Notes: generated from the letters alone by a model not told the origin. A stretch of DNA of 64,000 nt from Caballeronia sordidicola (GCF_000729995.1 NZ_JNFG01000003.1:124001-188000); one strand, 5' to 3'. Counted from the stretch's first letter, positions 9,892 to 19,460 are shown. Numbers and translations are program-made.

Positions 9892-10563
9892 CTATTTCCG
9901 GGCTCGTGACTTTTCGGGCTGACGATCCACGATCCCCAGGTATCCGAATAAGGCACGGCTGACGCGCCTTTCCAGATCCTTTCGATCCGATTCCCCGCGC
10001 TCTCCAGCTGCATCCACGATGGCGCGAAGCACAACGACGAGGTCGTCGGTCGTGGTCTCCATGTTTGGCTGCGGTGGAATATCCTCACGGGCCAGGATCT
10101 GTCGAATCACTTCGCGAAAAGCGGTCTTCGATGTCGCCAGTTCGCTGGCAATGGCGGGACGGTTTTCTTCGAAATCGAGCGCGCGTGCAAGCGCAGGACG
10201 ACGCAGTTGCTGACGGACCGAGACGGTAATCAGGTGCTCCAATGCCCTCTGACCCGTGGGCTCGCTCAATGCGCCTTCAGCCTCTGCAAAAAACACGGCC
10301 CCTTCCCGCTTGCAAAGGGCAACAATGATCGCGTCCTTGTTAGGAAAGTATTGATACAGGGAACCGACGCCGACGCCCGCGCGCTGCGCGACGAGATTGG
10401 TATTCATCCCGTCCATTCCTTTCGTTTCGAGCACGCGGGCCGCTGCCTCCAGGATCGTGGCGACGGTTTGTTCGGCACGGGACTGCTGCGGAATCTTTCG
10501 CGGCTTTAATGATTGACGTCTGATTTTCGTCACGATGCGACCTGGTAAAAAGCGAGTATTCAC
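9892..10563 (-). CDS. TetR family transcriptional regulator
   Basis: A TetR-type repressor of up to 223 residues. The DNA-binding segment is at about residues 30-75, with ATILEAAARVLETKG and the turn VAQRAGVGVGSLYQYFPNKDAI. A helical ligand domain follows. Two GTG starts are possible: 10563, or 10533, which has AGGT upstream. It is divergent from the PiT phosphate transporter, and a palindrome lies between them. Its target could be the transporter, itself or the VOC gene downstream. The ligand is unknown. Confidence 0.9.
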   Translation of the reverse strand: MNTRFLPGRIVTKIRRQSLKPRKIPQQSRAEQTVATILEAAARVLETKGMDGMNTNLVAQRAGVGVGSLYQYFPNKDAIIVALCKREGAVFFAEAEGALSEPTGQRALEHLITVSVRQQLRRPALARALDFEENRPAIASELATSKTAFREVIRQILAREDIPPQPNMETTTDDLVVVLRAIVDAAGERGESDRKDLERRVSRALFGYLGIVDRQPEKSRARK

Positions 10564-10607
10564 TCGAATTCTACCGCGCAGCGAACGATTTCCTTAAGGG
10601 ACACAGC

Positions 10608-10627
10608 CATGTTAGTAGCAACATGTT
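10608..10627. promoter_or_regulatory. Candidate TetR operator palindrome
   Basis: CATGTT-AGTAGC-AACATG is a perfect inverted repeat (arms 10608-10613 and 10620-10625). The right arm extends into a second perfect palindrome, AACATGTT (10620-10627). It sits midway between the divergent TetR and phosphate-transporter genes, the expected place for a TetR-family operator. Inferred from symmetry and position. Confidence 0.45.
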
Positions 10628-10730
10628 AAACACAATGGAAAGGTATCCGAAATATAAACGCCACAAATCCTTCACTGTTTGCAATAAAGGCTAGTTGTAC
10701 GATGGCAAGCCGCAGTCACAGGAAATGATC

Positions 10731-12317
10731 ATGCCTGATCTCATGTTTCCTCAGACAAGTGCAGTCAGTGCGCGTACCCGAAGCACCGGCCTGGCAATCT
10801 TCCTGCTGATCATCGCGGTAGGCGTCGCCTACGTCGCAGTCCATCTGGTAATAGACCTCGAACCGGTCAAACAAAGCTCGGCATTCCCCTACGTCCTGCT
10901 TGGCTTCGCGTTGCTGATTGCGCTTGGCTTCGAGTTCGTCAATGGCTTTCACGACACTGCGAACGCCGTAGCGACCGTTATCTACACTCACTCTCTAACG
11001 CCGAATCTCGCCGTGCTCTGGTCGGGTGGATGGAATTTTGCGGGCGTACTGGTCTCCAGCGGCGCGGTGGCGTTCGGCATTGTCCAGTTGCTCCCCGTCG
11101 AGCTGATTTTGCAGGTGGGTGGGCACGCCGGTTTCGCCATGGTATTTGCGTTGCTGATCGCGGCGATCGTCTGGAATCTGGCAACCTGGTACCTCGGACT
11201 ACCCTCCTCCAGCTCACACACGCTGATTGGTTCGATCATCGGCGTCGGTCTGATGAATCAACTGATGCGCGGCCCCTCAGGTACTACCGGGGTCGACTGG
11301 GCACAGGCCGTCGGTGTCGGCAAATCACTCCTGTTTTCGCCGATCGTCGGCTTCTTGCTCGCCGGCCTGCTCTTGTTGATACTCAAGGCCGTGGTACGTG
11401 TTCCCGCGCTCTACGCTGAACCGGTCGGCAATAAACCGCCGCCATTCTGGATTCGCAGCCTGCTGATCCTCACCTGCACGGGTGTCTCTTTTGCCCATGG
11501 ATCGAACGATGGGCAAAAGGGCATGGGCCTGATCATGCTGATCCTCATAGGCACGGTGCCGACAGCCTATGCCCTGAACAAAGCAGTCACGCCCGAGCAA
11601 ACGCAGACCTTCGTGAATGTCGCCCATCAGGCCTCGGCCGTGTTCGACAGGTACGCCGCCGGCCTGCCCGCGTCTGCACACCCTCGTGCTGACGTGGAAA
11701 CTTATGTGCGAACCCGTCAAATGACAGACGCAACTCTGCCGGCGGTAAAACAACTTACCGACACCGTGGCCCAGCAGATCACAGCAGCCGGATCGATGAG
11801 TACCGTGCCGCCCAGCCTGGTCGACAATGTACGCAACAGCATGTATCTGGTGTCGGAAGCCATTCGTCTGATGGAGAAATCCAAGCTGCCCACTTTCACG
11901 GCTGATGATCTGGCCATTATCGACGCCTACAATCTGCAGCTTAATCATGCGACCAAATTCATCCCGACCTGGGTCAAGGTCGCGGTCGCCATTGCACTGG
12001 GGCTCGGCACAATGGTCGGCTGGAAGCGGATTGTCGTGACGGTCGGGGAAAAAATCGGCAAGCAGCACTTGACCTATGGCCAGGGCGCATCGGCAGAGGT
12101 GGTCGCCATGCTGACCATCGGAGCCGCGGATCTATACGGACTGCCGGTATCGACTACGCACATACTGACATCGGGCGTTGCGGGCACGATGGCAGCGAAT
12201 GGATCGGGCCTTCAATGGAACACCTTGCGAAGCCTGGTGCTGGCTTGGGTGCTGACGCTGCCGGCGTCCATTGCGTTGGCCGCAGGGCTCTATTGGCTGT
12301 TTCGCGTGATCGCTTGA
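10731..12317 (+). CDS. pit: PiT-family inorganic phosphate transporter
   Basis: A 528-residue integral inner-membrane phosphate:cation symporter. Both copies of the PiT signature are present: GFHDTANAVATVIYT in the N-terminal half and FAHGSNDGQKGMG in the C-terminal half. A hydrophilic central domain of about 150 residues separates the two membrane halves, and the end carries the GLPVSTTH motif. The start is placed at 10731, 7-8 nt after AGGA. It is divergent from a TetR gene and convergent with proX at 12369. Confidence 0.92.
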   Translation: MPDLMFPQTSAVSARTRSTGLAIFLLIIAVGVAYVAVHLVIDLEPVKQSSAFPYVLLGFALLIALGFEFVNGFHDTANAVATVIYTHSLTPNLAVLWSGGWNFAGVLVSSGAVAFGIVQLLPVELILQVGGHAGFAMVFALLIAAIVWNLATWYLGLPSSSSHTLIGSIIGVGLMNQLMRGPSGTTGVDWAQAVGVGKSLLFSPIVGFLLAGLLLLILKAVVRVPALYAEPVGNKPPPFWIRSLLILTCTGVSFAHGSNDGQKGMGLIMLILIGTVPTAYALNKAVTPEQTQTFVNVAHQASAVFDRYAAGLPASAHPRADVETYVRTRQMTDATLPAVKQLTDTVAQQITAAGSMSTVPPSLVDNVRNSMYLVSEAIRLMEKSKLPTFTADDLAIIDAYNLQLNHATKFIPTWVKVAVAIALGLGTMVGWKRIVVTVGEKIGKQHLTYGQGASAEVVAMLTIGAADLYGLPVSTTHILTSGVAGTMAANGSGLQWNTLRSLVLAWVLTLPASIALAAGLYWLFRVIA

Positions 12318-12368
12318 ACGCCGCCTGCCGTCCTGAACCACGCACCAGACGGCATCGACACTGCCGTG

Positions 12369-13406
12369 TCATCGCGCCTTGCTCGCGGTTGCAACCCACT
12401 GGTCAAATTGCGGCTTGTTGCTTCCAACCCATTCATCGGCCAGCTTCGTAATCAGCGGCGAAGACCCGCCATTTTTGCTGATCGCATACTCCCACTGTGA
12501 CCATGTCGCGACCGGGAATTTGATCTGTTCAATCAGCGTCTTGATGGCGGGATTGGCGGCGATGAATTCCTTGTTCGCCACGGAATCGAAGTTCCATGAC
12601 GACATCGCCATGCGGCACGGGTCAGCACCGCCAGCACAGCCTTCAACGCCCTTCAATAGCGCTGTGGCCTTGTTGGGCACGTTGGGCGGCATGGCATCCG
12701 CGGGCGTAGGCAGCCATACCACGTCCTTTCCTGGAACCAGCGCGTTCGTGGCCCATGAGGGACTCCATGCGTAGAAAAACGCGGGCTTGCCGCTCTTCAC
12801 GCGCGTCACCGCATCGACCATCAATGCCTCGTACTTACCGCGCACCGCGTGGACGGTTTGCTTGAGGCCGAATTTATCCAGTTGGTAATCCACCACGTCA
12901 CCGCAACTCCAGCCCGGGTCGCAACTGATCAGTTCCGCCTTGCCATCGCTGCCGAAAAGCCCCGCTATCTTGGGATCCTTCATTTGGTCCAGACTGGTAA
13001 TGTTGTACGCGAGCGCCGTCTTCCTGTCGATGACATAGCCGTTGATGCCGCCGCCTACAATCATGCCGCTGCCGACTATTTGCGCCTGCTTTTCAACGGC
13101 CCGAAAACCTGGCTCGCGCTGGGGGAAATTTACATCGGTCGCGATATCCTCGTCGCCCTGCGACGCTGCCTGGAAGAACAGCGTGGTGTTCATCGTGCTC
13201 ATCTTCACGTCGTAGCCCAGCGCTTTCATCGCTTTCATCACGATCTGGGCCGCGACGTAGTTGCCACCGAGGCTGTCGCCCTGTGCGTAGCGAATTATCT
13301 TGCCGTCTCCCGGCAGCGCCGGCGTGGCAGCAACCGCGTTGATCGATATCAGGCCGACAACTGCGACGGCAGCGAGTGCGGCGGCTGCCCGGACAAATGC
13401 TCTCAT
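12369..13406 (-). CDS. proX: ProX-type quaternary-amine substrate-binding protein
   Basis: A 345-residue periplasmic binding protein of the E. coli ProX class. It has a signal peptide (cleavage near AVAA-TP), the opening GKIIRYAQGDSLGGNY, and a GWSC-x6 region (ISCDPGWSCGDV) whose Trp and Cys pair are typical. Aromatic residues in FFYAWSPSW would form a cation-pi box for a trimethylammonium or N-methylpyridinium group. GAGGAG precedes the ATG. It is the last gene of the catabolic operon that begins at 22386, 71 bp after proW, so its ligand is probably the substrate of that pathway. Confidence 0.9.
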   Translation of the reverse strand: MRAFVRAAAALAAVAVVGLISINAVAATPALPGDGKIIRYAQGDSLGGNYVAAQIVMKAMKALGYDVKMSTMNTTLFFQAASQGDEDIATDVNFPQREPGFRAVEKQAQIVGSGMIVGGGINGYVIDRKTALAYNITSLDQMKDPKIAGLFGSDGKAELISCDPGWSCGDVVDYQLDKFGLKQTVHAVRGKYEALMVDAVTRVKSGKPAFFYAWSPSWATNALVPGKDVVWLPTPADAMPPNVPNKATALLKGVEGCAGGADPCRMAMSSWNFDSVANKEFIAANPAIKTLIEQIKFPVATWSQWEYAISKNGGSSPLITKLADEWVGSNKPQFDQWVATASKAR

Positions 13407-13477
13407 CAATGCTCCTCTTTCGTGATCGTTCGATCGCCTGGTTTTCAAACCAGACGCTTGCTTAGGTTCACTGACCG

Positions 13478-14431
13478 TCATCGCAGGGCCTTTTCAGCAT
13501 CGTGGGCCGTGTCTGTCGGCGTGCCCCTGGGGAGTCGTCCACCGCGGATGAATCTCGCCAGCACCGGCAGAAGCGCGCTCCTGGTTCCACCCTTCGACTG
13601 GGCCAGCTTCTGGGTGATCCGATCGAGCATCATCGCGAGCAGCACGATGGCGATACCACCAATGCCCGCCTGGCCGACATCGAGACGTCCCAACCCCTGA
13701 AGCACCACCAGCCCCAGACCTTCTGCACCGATCATTGCGATCACGACCGACATCACCATGGCGGTGAGCACGGTCTGGTTGAGGCCGCCGAGGATCGTCG
13801 GGATGGCCAACGGCAACTGAACCTCCCACAGGAGCTGGCGCTTGTCCGCACCGAACGCGAGACCCGCCTCCACGATCTCATGGTCGACCATGCGAATCCC
13901 GAGGTGCGTAAAGCGTATCAGCGGCGGCATGGCCGTGATGACGACCGCGACCTCGCCCGGTACCGTGCCGACGCCAAAGAGCATCACCACGGGCACGAGA
14001 TACACAAACGTCGGCGTGGTCTGCATGATGTCCAGCACCGGCCGGACGATCCGCCAGACCCGGTCGCTGCGCGCACACCAGATGCCGATTGGAATGCCGA
14101 TCACCGCGCAGAACACAATGGCGGTTGCGATCAGCGAGAGCGTTGTGATGGCTTGATCCCAGACGCCCAGCATCGCGATAACAATCAGTCCCACCAGGGT
14201 AAACGCAGCGACCCCGAGGCTCGCCAAGCGCCACGCGAGCAGGAACATCAACAACAGCATGACCGGGAACGGGATCGCGTGAAGCACACTGTCGTTGAAG
14301 TTCAACAGCCGTTCAACGGGCCATTTGATGAGGAGGAAGAACGGCCGCAAGTTAAGCGCGATCCATTGCACACCGTGCTGGATCCATTCGCCGACCGGCA
14401 GGCCTGCGAGATCATCGGCTTTAATTAACAT
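13478..14431 (-). CDS. proW: ProW-type ABC transporter permease
   Basis: A 317-residue inner-membrane permease for a glycine betaine/proline-type importer. Multiple hydrophobic helices are followed by the EAA-like loop EAGLAFGADKRQLLWEVQLPLAIPTILGGLNQT, where the ATPase docks. An upstream amphipathic segment (WIQHGVQWI...) matches the ProW N-terminus. The start at 14431 has GGGAG 6 nt upstream and overlaps the end of proV by 11 nt. It should form the channel for the adjacent ProX and ProV. Confidence 0.92.
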   Translation of the reverse strand: MLIKADDLAGLPVGEWIQHGVQWIALNLRPFFLLIKWPVERLLNFNDSVLHAIPFPVMLLLMFLLAWRLASLGVAAFTLVGLIVIAMLGVWDQAITTLSLIATAIVFCAVIGIPIGIWCARSDRVWRIVRPVLDIMQTTPTFVYLVPVVMLFGVGTVPGEVAVVITAMPPLIRFTHLGIRMVDHEIVEAGLAFGADKRQLLWEVQLPLAIPTILGGLNQTVLTAMVMSVVIAMIGAEGLGLVVLQGLGRLDVGQAGIGGIAIVLLAMMLDRITQKLAQSKGGTRSALLPVLARFIRGGRLPRGTPTDTAHDAEKALR

Positions 14432-15605
14432 GGCGTACTCCCGTGGCGTTAGGCGCGCCAATGCCGGCAAGAATCTGCCCGGCTTCCAGACGGCCTATCA
14501 GCCGGCCGGTTTCGTCTATGACGCCGATCGTTCCGCCGGCGCGATAACTGCCGGCGACATCGACGAGCTTGGTATCGGCGGGTACGCAGGTGAAGCGCGC
14601 TTCCGGCCGGGGCATCGAGCCGCCGCGCGCCAGTTCGATCCCGGACGCCGTCACGGCGCCAAGGATGCGTTCATCGGCGTCGAGCATGAAGCCCGGTCCC
14701 GGTTCGCCGGAAGCATCGCCCAGCACGATCCCATCGGGGCCGCGCAGGATGGGCACAAGCGAGGTCATCACCGACCCTGCATCGAACAGCCGTCCACGGT
14801 CCACTTCACGCGTGAATGCAGCGACGTAATCGCTGCCGGGTTCAAGCACGATGGACTGCGGCGTGCCTTCGCGCACGAGTCGCCCCTCCGACATGATCGC
14901 GATGCGCGAACCGAGCTTGAGCGCCTCCTGGAAGTCGTGCGTGATGAACAAAATCGTCTTGCTCAACGTGCGCTGCAGACGCAGCAACTCATCCTGCATC
15001 TCGGTGCGGATCAGCGGGTCCAGCGCGCTGAACGCTTCGTCCATGATGAGGATGTCCGCATCGGTTGCGAGCGCACGCGCCAGGCCCACGCGCTGACGCA
15101 TGCCGCCGCTCAGTTCATGCGGAAGGTGATAAGCCCAACGCGCGAGGCCGACCACGCTCAGCACTTCCTCGGCGCGCTTGCGTCGCTCCGGCGCCGACAT
15201 GCCGCGCAGCTTCAATCCGAACTCGACGTTTTCGATCACCCTTCTATTGGGCAGCAACGCGAAATGCTGGAACACCATGGAGATGCGATTGCGCCGGACC
15301 TCGCGCAATCCGGTTTCATCGAGCGTGCAGATGTCCTCGCCGTCCAGCAGGATCTTTCCGGCGCTCGGTTCGTTGAGCCGATTGATACAGCGTGCAAGCG
15401 TGGACTTGCCCGAACCCGAGAGTCCCATGATCATGTACATCGAACCCGACGGCACGCTCAAGGAAACGTCGTCGAGCCCCACTACCTGACCCAGCGTCTC
15501 CTGCACCTCCGACTTGTTTTTCCCGGCGTTCAGCATCGCCAGCGCTCTCTCCGGCTTGTCCGTGAACACCTTGTACAAGTGCTCGATCTTCAAGCGCTCG
15601 GTCAT
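14421..15605 (-). CDS. proV: ProV-type ABC transporter ATPase
   Basis: A 394-residue ATPase energising quaternary-amine import. Walker A is GLSGSGKST (61-69), the signature is LSGGM (165-169) and Walker B is ILIMDE (185-190). The C-terminal third forms CBS-like repeats (for example TIGVIDETGRLIG), which in OpuA/ProU systems sense ionic strength. The first four bases overlap the NIPSNAP gene stop, so the transporter is translated as part of the enzyme operon rather than as an independent osmotic-stress unit. Confidence 0.93.
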   Translation of the reverse strand: MTERLKIEHLYKVFTDKPERALAMLNAGKNKSEVQETLGQVVGLDDVSLSVPSGSMYMIMGLSGSGKSTLARCINRLNEPSAGKILLDGEDICTLDETGLREVRRNRISMVFQHFALLPNRRVIENVEFGLKLRGMSAPERRKRAEEVLSVVGLARWAYHLPHELSGGMRQRVGLARALATDADILIMDEAFSALDPLIRTEMQDELLRLQRTLSKTILFITHDFQEALKLGSRIAIMSEGRLVREGTPQSIVLEPGSDYVAAFTREVDRGRLFDAGSVMTSLVPILRGPDGIVLGDASGEPGPGFMLDADERILGAVTASGIELARGGSMPRPEARFTCVPADTKLVDVAGSYRAGGTIGVIDETGRLIGRLEAGQILAGIGAPNATGVRHVN

Positions 15606-15958
15606 AGCCTCTTCTCCTCATGAGAGCCGGCGGAACAGGACAGATGCTGCAACGGTGAAAAGTCCGTCGGCACGAGAATCCTGTTTTCCGCCTGCTCGAT
15701 GTTCTCTGACAGCCTGGGCAGGAAAGCCTGCCATCTTGAATCATTCGCCAGTTGCTGACGGCGGCGCGCCCGGTCCTGAAGGTCTGCATAAGCCCACCAA
15801 TGAATCACCTGGCTGAGCGGACCGATATCGGTAGTGAAATATCCCACGAGATCGCCGAGGATGGGCTGCTGGATGGCCAACCCCTCCTCCCGCACAAGCT
15901 GAAGATAACGGCCCATGCGGCCGTTCCTGATCCGATAGATCCGCTCTTCGACAATCAT
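15602..15958 (-). CDS. NIPSNAP-family small protein
   Basis: A 118-residue protein with the NIPSNAP ferredoxin-like fold pattern. EERIYRIRNGRMGRYLQL is followed by LVGYFTTDIGPLSQVIHWWAYADLQDR, where the HWWAY stretch is highly characteristic. It overlaps both neighbours by 4 nt; its AGGAGA site lies inside the hydrolase gene. NIPSNAP proteins recur in monooxygenase pathways, but their biochemical role is unsettled. Here it may be an accessory or small isomerase-like protein. Confidence 0.85.
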   Translation of the reverse strand: MIVEERIYRIRNGRMGRYLQLVREEGLAIQQPILGDLVGYFTTDIGPLSQVIHWWAYADLQDRARRRQQLANDSRWQAFLPRLSENIEQAENRILVPTDFSPLQHLSCSAGSHEEKRL

Positions 15959-16800
15959 CGGCCCGTCTCCTGATCATCACCCGCCAGAAAGCGGCGCATC
16001 AGCGTCGCGACAAGATCCGGCGCCTCGATCAGGATCGAATGCCGCAGGCCGGGGAGGATCTCGAGTTGCGAGCCGGGAATGCGCTCGTGCATGAAGTGCG
16101 CCATGCGCGGATTGGAACCCTGGTCTTCCTCTCCGGTTGCGATCAGGGTCGGTACGCTGATCTGATCGATAAGACCACCGAAGTCCGTTTGCGCCAGCAC
16201 GCGATAAGCGGACGCGTAGCAGTCGGGATCGTTCTCGGCATTGCGCTGACGCATGCGCTCGACCAGCTCGGGATTGCGCTCCTGAAACCCTTCGGTCAGC
16301 CAGCGCGACAACGACGCATCGTAGTGGGAGCCCCGGTCGCCGGCTTGCAGTGCAGCAAGCCTCGCTGCGACCCGCTCACGCTCCTCGGGCGTACGTCCCG
16401 CGACGGTGGCCAGCAACACGAGCTTCCTCAGGCGCGTCCTATGCGTGAGCGCCAGCCGCTGCGCAATCAGGCCGCCGAGCGAGAAGCCGGCGAGGTCGAA
16501 TTGTTCGAAGCCGACATGATCAGCGAGAGCCAGCACGTCCCCGACGAAATCATCGATTTCATAGCGGCCCTTGATCAGCGATGAGCGTCCATGACCACGC
16601 AGATCCAGCGTCAGGATGCGGAAGGTGTCGCCAAGTTTTGCTGCGACGCCTTCCCACGCTTCGAGACTCGAACCCACGCCGTGGATGCAAACCAGCGACC
16701 GCGAACCCTCACCCTGAAGCCGATAATTCAGCACCACGCCACGGCCGCTGAACGTGCGGTCACTCGCCGTTTGCGTCGTTGAAGTCCTGGCGGCGTCCAT
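15955..16800 (-). CDS. Alpha/beta-fold hydrolase
   Basis: A 281-residue alpha/beta hydrolase. It has the oxyanion-hole motif CIHGVGSS (about 38-45), the nucleophile elbow GFSLGG (Ser near 106), an acidic residue in IATGEEDQGSNP and the catalytic His in GLRHSILIEAP. It is cytosolic and lacks a signal peptide. In the proposed heterocyclic-betaine pathway it would hydrolyse the opened, N-formyl intermediate. The start is 3 bp after the monooxygenase stop. Substrate assignment is inferred from context; similar folds also act as esterases or dehalogenases. Confidence 0.88.
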   Translation of the reverse strand: MDAARTSTTQTASDRTFSGRGVVLNYRLQGEGSRSLVCIHGVGSSLEAWEGVAAKLGDTFRILTLDLRGHGRSSLIKGRYEIDDFVGDVLALADHVGFEQFDLAGFSLGGLIAQRLALTHRTRLRKLVLLATVAGRTPEERERVAARLAALQAGDRGSHYDASLSRWLTEGFQERNPELVERMRQRNAENDPDCYASAYRVLAQTDFGGLIDQISVPTLIATGEEDQGSNPRMAHFMHERIPGSQLEILPGLRHSILIEAPDLVATLMRRFLAGDDQETGR

Positions 16801-16803
16801 TGC

Positions 16804-17907
16804 TCAGTACCCCGCGGCTGCAACAGCCTTCCGCTCGCCTTGCGATTGCCGTTCGCTGGCAGAATCGCGGGCGGCAAAGTGCGGCATCACTTCATCGATA
16901 AAGAGTCGCAACGTCTTGACCTGCAGCTCGAACGGCAGATTGAACGAGAGGCCCAGACAGTATTGATCGACGCCCTGATCCTCGTAGATCTGCAGCTTCC
17001 TGATCACTTCGTCCGGCGTGCCGAACATCAGGTTATCGCGAATGTTGGCCGGGTCGTAGTTGGCACGATTCGCCACGGTCTCGTAAGGCACGGGCTCAGG
17101 GAAACCATCCGTAACGGTGCCAATATTCTGCATCAGGTTCTCGAAGGTGCGGCCATAGTCCACGCTGTGGCGCACAACGGTTTGCCAGTCATCAGGGCGA
17201 TCGTAGACGCATGTGCGACGCTGCATCATGAAGCGCGGGCGTGCACGTTCGGGATGGTCGGCGACCGCCTTGCGAAATTTCTCGCCGAGCACGGCGACCT
17301 CAGCCGGCGGTGAGGACAGCGGGGTAGACAAGATGTTCGCGCCAATTCCCACTGCCCAGTCGAAACTGCCGGGGTCCCGCGTGGCGACCCAGATAGGCGG
17401 ATGGGGTTGCTGCAATGGCTTGGGCACGGAGGTGGCAAGCGGAAACTTCCAGTAGTGTCCGTCATGGGCGTAGTCCCCTGCCCAGAGCTTCTGCACGGCC
17501 GGCACGAGCTCCTTCATATACCCTACGCCCTCCTGCTGAGGAATGCCGCCGGCCATGCGATCGAACTCGTACTGATACGCACCGCGCGCAATCCCGAATT
17601 CGAGGCGTCCACCGGTCAGGTGATCGCACATGGCGGCTTCGCCTGCGAGCCGGATCGGCGACCAATATGGCGCGACCAGCGTCGCCGTCCCGAGCCTGAT
17701 GCGCTGCGTGTGCTGGGACAGCCACGTCAGGATAGTGAACGGATTAGGCGACACGGTGCATTCGATGGTGTGATGCTCGGCGGTCCAGAGCGTCTCGAAC
17801 CCGCCTTCATCGGCTATGCGGGCGAGCGCAAGCATATTGGACATGGCAGTCGACATTGAATCCGTCGGCGAAAACCGCTCCATGCTGATCGAGATGGCAA
17901 ATTTCAT
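16804..17907 (-). CDS. LLM-class flavin-dependent monooxygenase
   Basis: A 367-residue bacterial-luciferase-like TIM-barrel enzyme that uses reduced flavin supplied by a partner reductase. Family features include the N-terminal strand KFAISISMERF, WTAEHHTIE (about residues 41-49), TATLVAPYWSPIRLAGEAAMCDHLTGGRLEFGIARG spread along the barrel, and IWVATRDPGSF. The reductase is encoded two genes upstream. With an ALDH, a hydrolase and a quaternary-amine importer, it is the likely ring-opening oxygenase of the operon, as TrgA-like enzymes are for trigonelline. The substrate is inferred, not shown. Confidence 0.88.
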   Translation of the reverse strand: MKFAISISMERFSPTDSMSTAMSNMLALARIADEGGFETLWTAEHHTIECTVSPNPFTILTWLSQHTQRIRLGTATLVAPYWSPIRLAGEAAMCDHLTGGRLEFGIARGAYQYEFDRMAGGIPQQEGVGYMKELVPAVQKLWAGDYAHDGHYWKFPLATSVPKPLQQPHPPIWVATRDPGSFDWAVGIGANILSTPLSSPPAEVAVLGEKFRKAVADHPERARPRFMMQRRTCVYDRPDDWQTVVRHSVDYGRTFENLMQNIGTVTDGFPEPVPYETVANRANYDPANIRDNLMFGTPDEVIRKLQIYEDQGVDQYCLGLSFNLPFELQVKTLRLFIDEVMPHFAARDSASERQSQGERKAVAAAGY

Positions 17908-17948
17908 AATGGGTCTCTTGATTTGGTTTTTTTGGCAAGGCGCGTGGC

Positions 17949-19460
17949 TTAGCGCAAACGAATCACGAACGGGTCCTGCATGGCGCCCGAGTAATCGATC
18001 ACGACGTTCTTCAGACGCGAGAACTCGCGCATCACTTCGAAGCCGCCGCGACGGCCGTAACCGCTTCGCTTGGTGCCGCCGTTCGCAGACATATAGGCCG
18101 CCGAGCGATAGGTGTTGACCCAGACCGTGCCCGCCTCAATGTCGCGTGCAAAGCGCAGCGCGCGGTCGATGTTCTGGGTCCAGATGCCTGCGGCCAAGCC
18201 GTATTCGGTATCGTTGGCAAGTGCGATGAGTTCCTCTTCCGTGTTGAATGGAACCACGCCCACGACCGGTCCAAAAATCTCCTCCTGCATGAAGCGCATC
18301 TCGTTGCGAGCCTGCGTCATCACGGTCGGCTCGAAGTACCAGCCACGTGATAGCGCCGAGTCTTTCGGCTGGCCGCCGCCTACTGCGATCTTCGCGCCTT
18401 CGTGCACACCGGACGCGACGTAACCCATTACCTTGTCGAGCTGACTGGCGAGCGCGAGCGGCCCGATATCCGTGTCGTCGGCCATTGGGTGTCCGACCTT
18501 GACACGACGCGTACGCTCAACCAGCGCCTCAACAAAGCGCTCATACACCGGTGCCTCGACGAAGCAGCGCGAACCCGCCACACAGGTCTGCCCGGCCGCC
18601 GCGAAGATGCCCGACACAACACCGTTCACCGCCCGTTCCACGTCGACATCCGAGAACACGACGTGGGGCGACTTACCTCCCAATTCCATCTGGCAGGGGA
18701 CGAGATTTTCCGCCGCGTTGCCGGCAATCTTGCGACCGGTCACCGTGCTGCCGGTGAACACAAATTTGGAAATGCCGGGATGGCGCGTGAGCGCGTCGCC
18801 GGTGGTCGCGCCGTCGCCGGTGACCACGTTGAACACGCCCGGCGGAAAGCCCGCTTGTATCGCCAGTTCAGCCAGCGCGAGCGTCGAAGCCGTCGCGTGT
18901 TCCGAGGGCTTCACCACCACCGTATTGCCTATCGCCAGACACGGCGCGAGCGTGCCTGTGAGCATCATCAGTGGCGAATTCCACGGGATGATCATCCCCA
19001 CCACGCCAATCGGTTCACGCAAATTGAAGTTCAGCGTGTCGAGCTTGTTGACGGGAATCGTGTCGCCTTGAAGCTTGTCGGCCATGCCGGCAAAGTAGAG
19101 ATACGAATCAGGGATCGCCCGCATTTGCGCACGCATTTCCTTGATGAGCTTGCCGTTGTCGCGGCATTCGATCAGCGCCAGTTCGTCAGCGTTCGCGAGA
19201 ACGAGATCAGCGAGACGGCGCACCAGTTTGCCGCGATCGGTTTGCGTGATCCGCCGCCACGCCGGGTTCTTCAGCGCCGCTTGCGCTGAACGTACAGCGG
19301 CATCCACGTCCTCGGCATTCGCCTGCGCAAACTCGTACCAGGGCTGCGCCGTCGTGGGGTCATAACTCGGTACATACTGGCCGCTGCGTGGAGGCGTGAA
19401 CTCTCCATGGATGAATAGATTTTGTCTCGACCCTTGCAAACTTTCGACTGTCGTTTTCAT
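17949..19460 (-). CDS. Aldehyde dehydrogenase
   Basis: A 503-residue NAD(P)-dependent aldehyde dehydrogenase. The oxyanion/NAD region is IIPWNSPLMM, the catalytic Glu lies in MELGGKSPHVVF and the nucleophilic Cys in AAGQTCVAGSR. EEIFGPVVGV is present near the end. The start at 19460 has AAGGA upstream and overlaps the reductase stop by 4 nt; the much longer open frame through the reductase gene is spurious. In the proposed pathway it would oxidise the hemiacetal or aldehyde product of ring cleavage to a carboxylate, or succinate semialdehyde to succinate. Confidence 0.92.
   Translation of the reverse strand: MKTTVESLQGSRQNLFIHGEFTPPRSGQYVPSYDPTTAQPWYEFAQANAEDVDAAVRSAQAALKNPAWRRITQTDRGKLVRRLADLVLANADELALIECRDNGKLIKEMRAQMRAIPDSYLYFAGMADKLQGDTIPVNKLDTLNFNLREPIGVVGMIIPWNSPLMMLTGTLAPCLAIGNTVVVKPSEHATASTLALAELAIQAGFPPGVFNVVTGDGATTGDALTRHPGISKFVFTGSTVTGRKIAGNAAENLVPCQMELGGKSPHVVFSDVDVERAVNGVVSGIFAAAGQTCVAGSRCFVEAPVYERFVEALVERTRRVKVGHPMADDTDIGPLALASQLDKVMGYVASGVHEGAKIAVGGGQPKDSALSRGWYFEPTVMTQARNEMRFMQEEIFGPVVGVVPFNTEEELIALANDTEYGLAAGIWTQNIDRALRFARDIEAGTVWVNTYRSAAYMSANGGTKRSGYGRRGGFEVMREFSRLKNVVIDYSGAMQDPFVIRLR

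Noticed and set aside
14295..15623. A 442-residue plus-strand frame opposite proV
   Set aside because: It is the antisense of a clearly identified ABC ATPase; long antisense frames are a by-product of high GC3.
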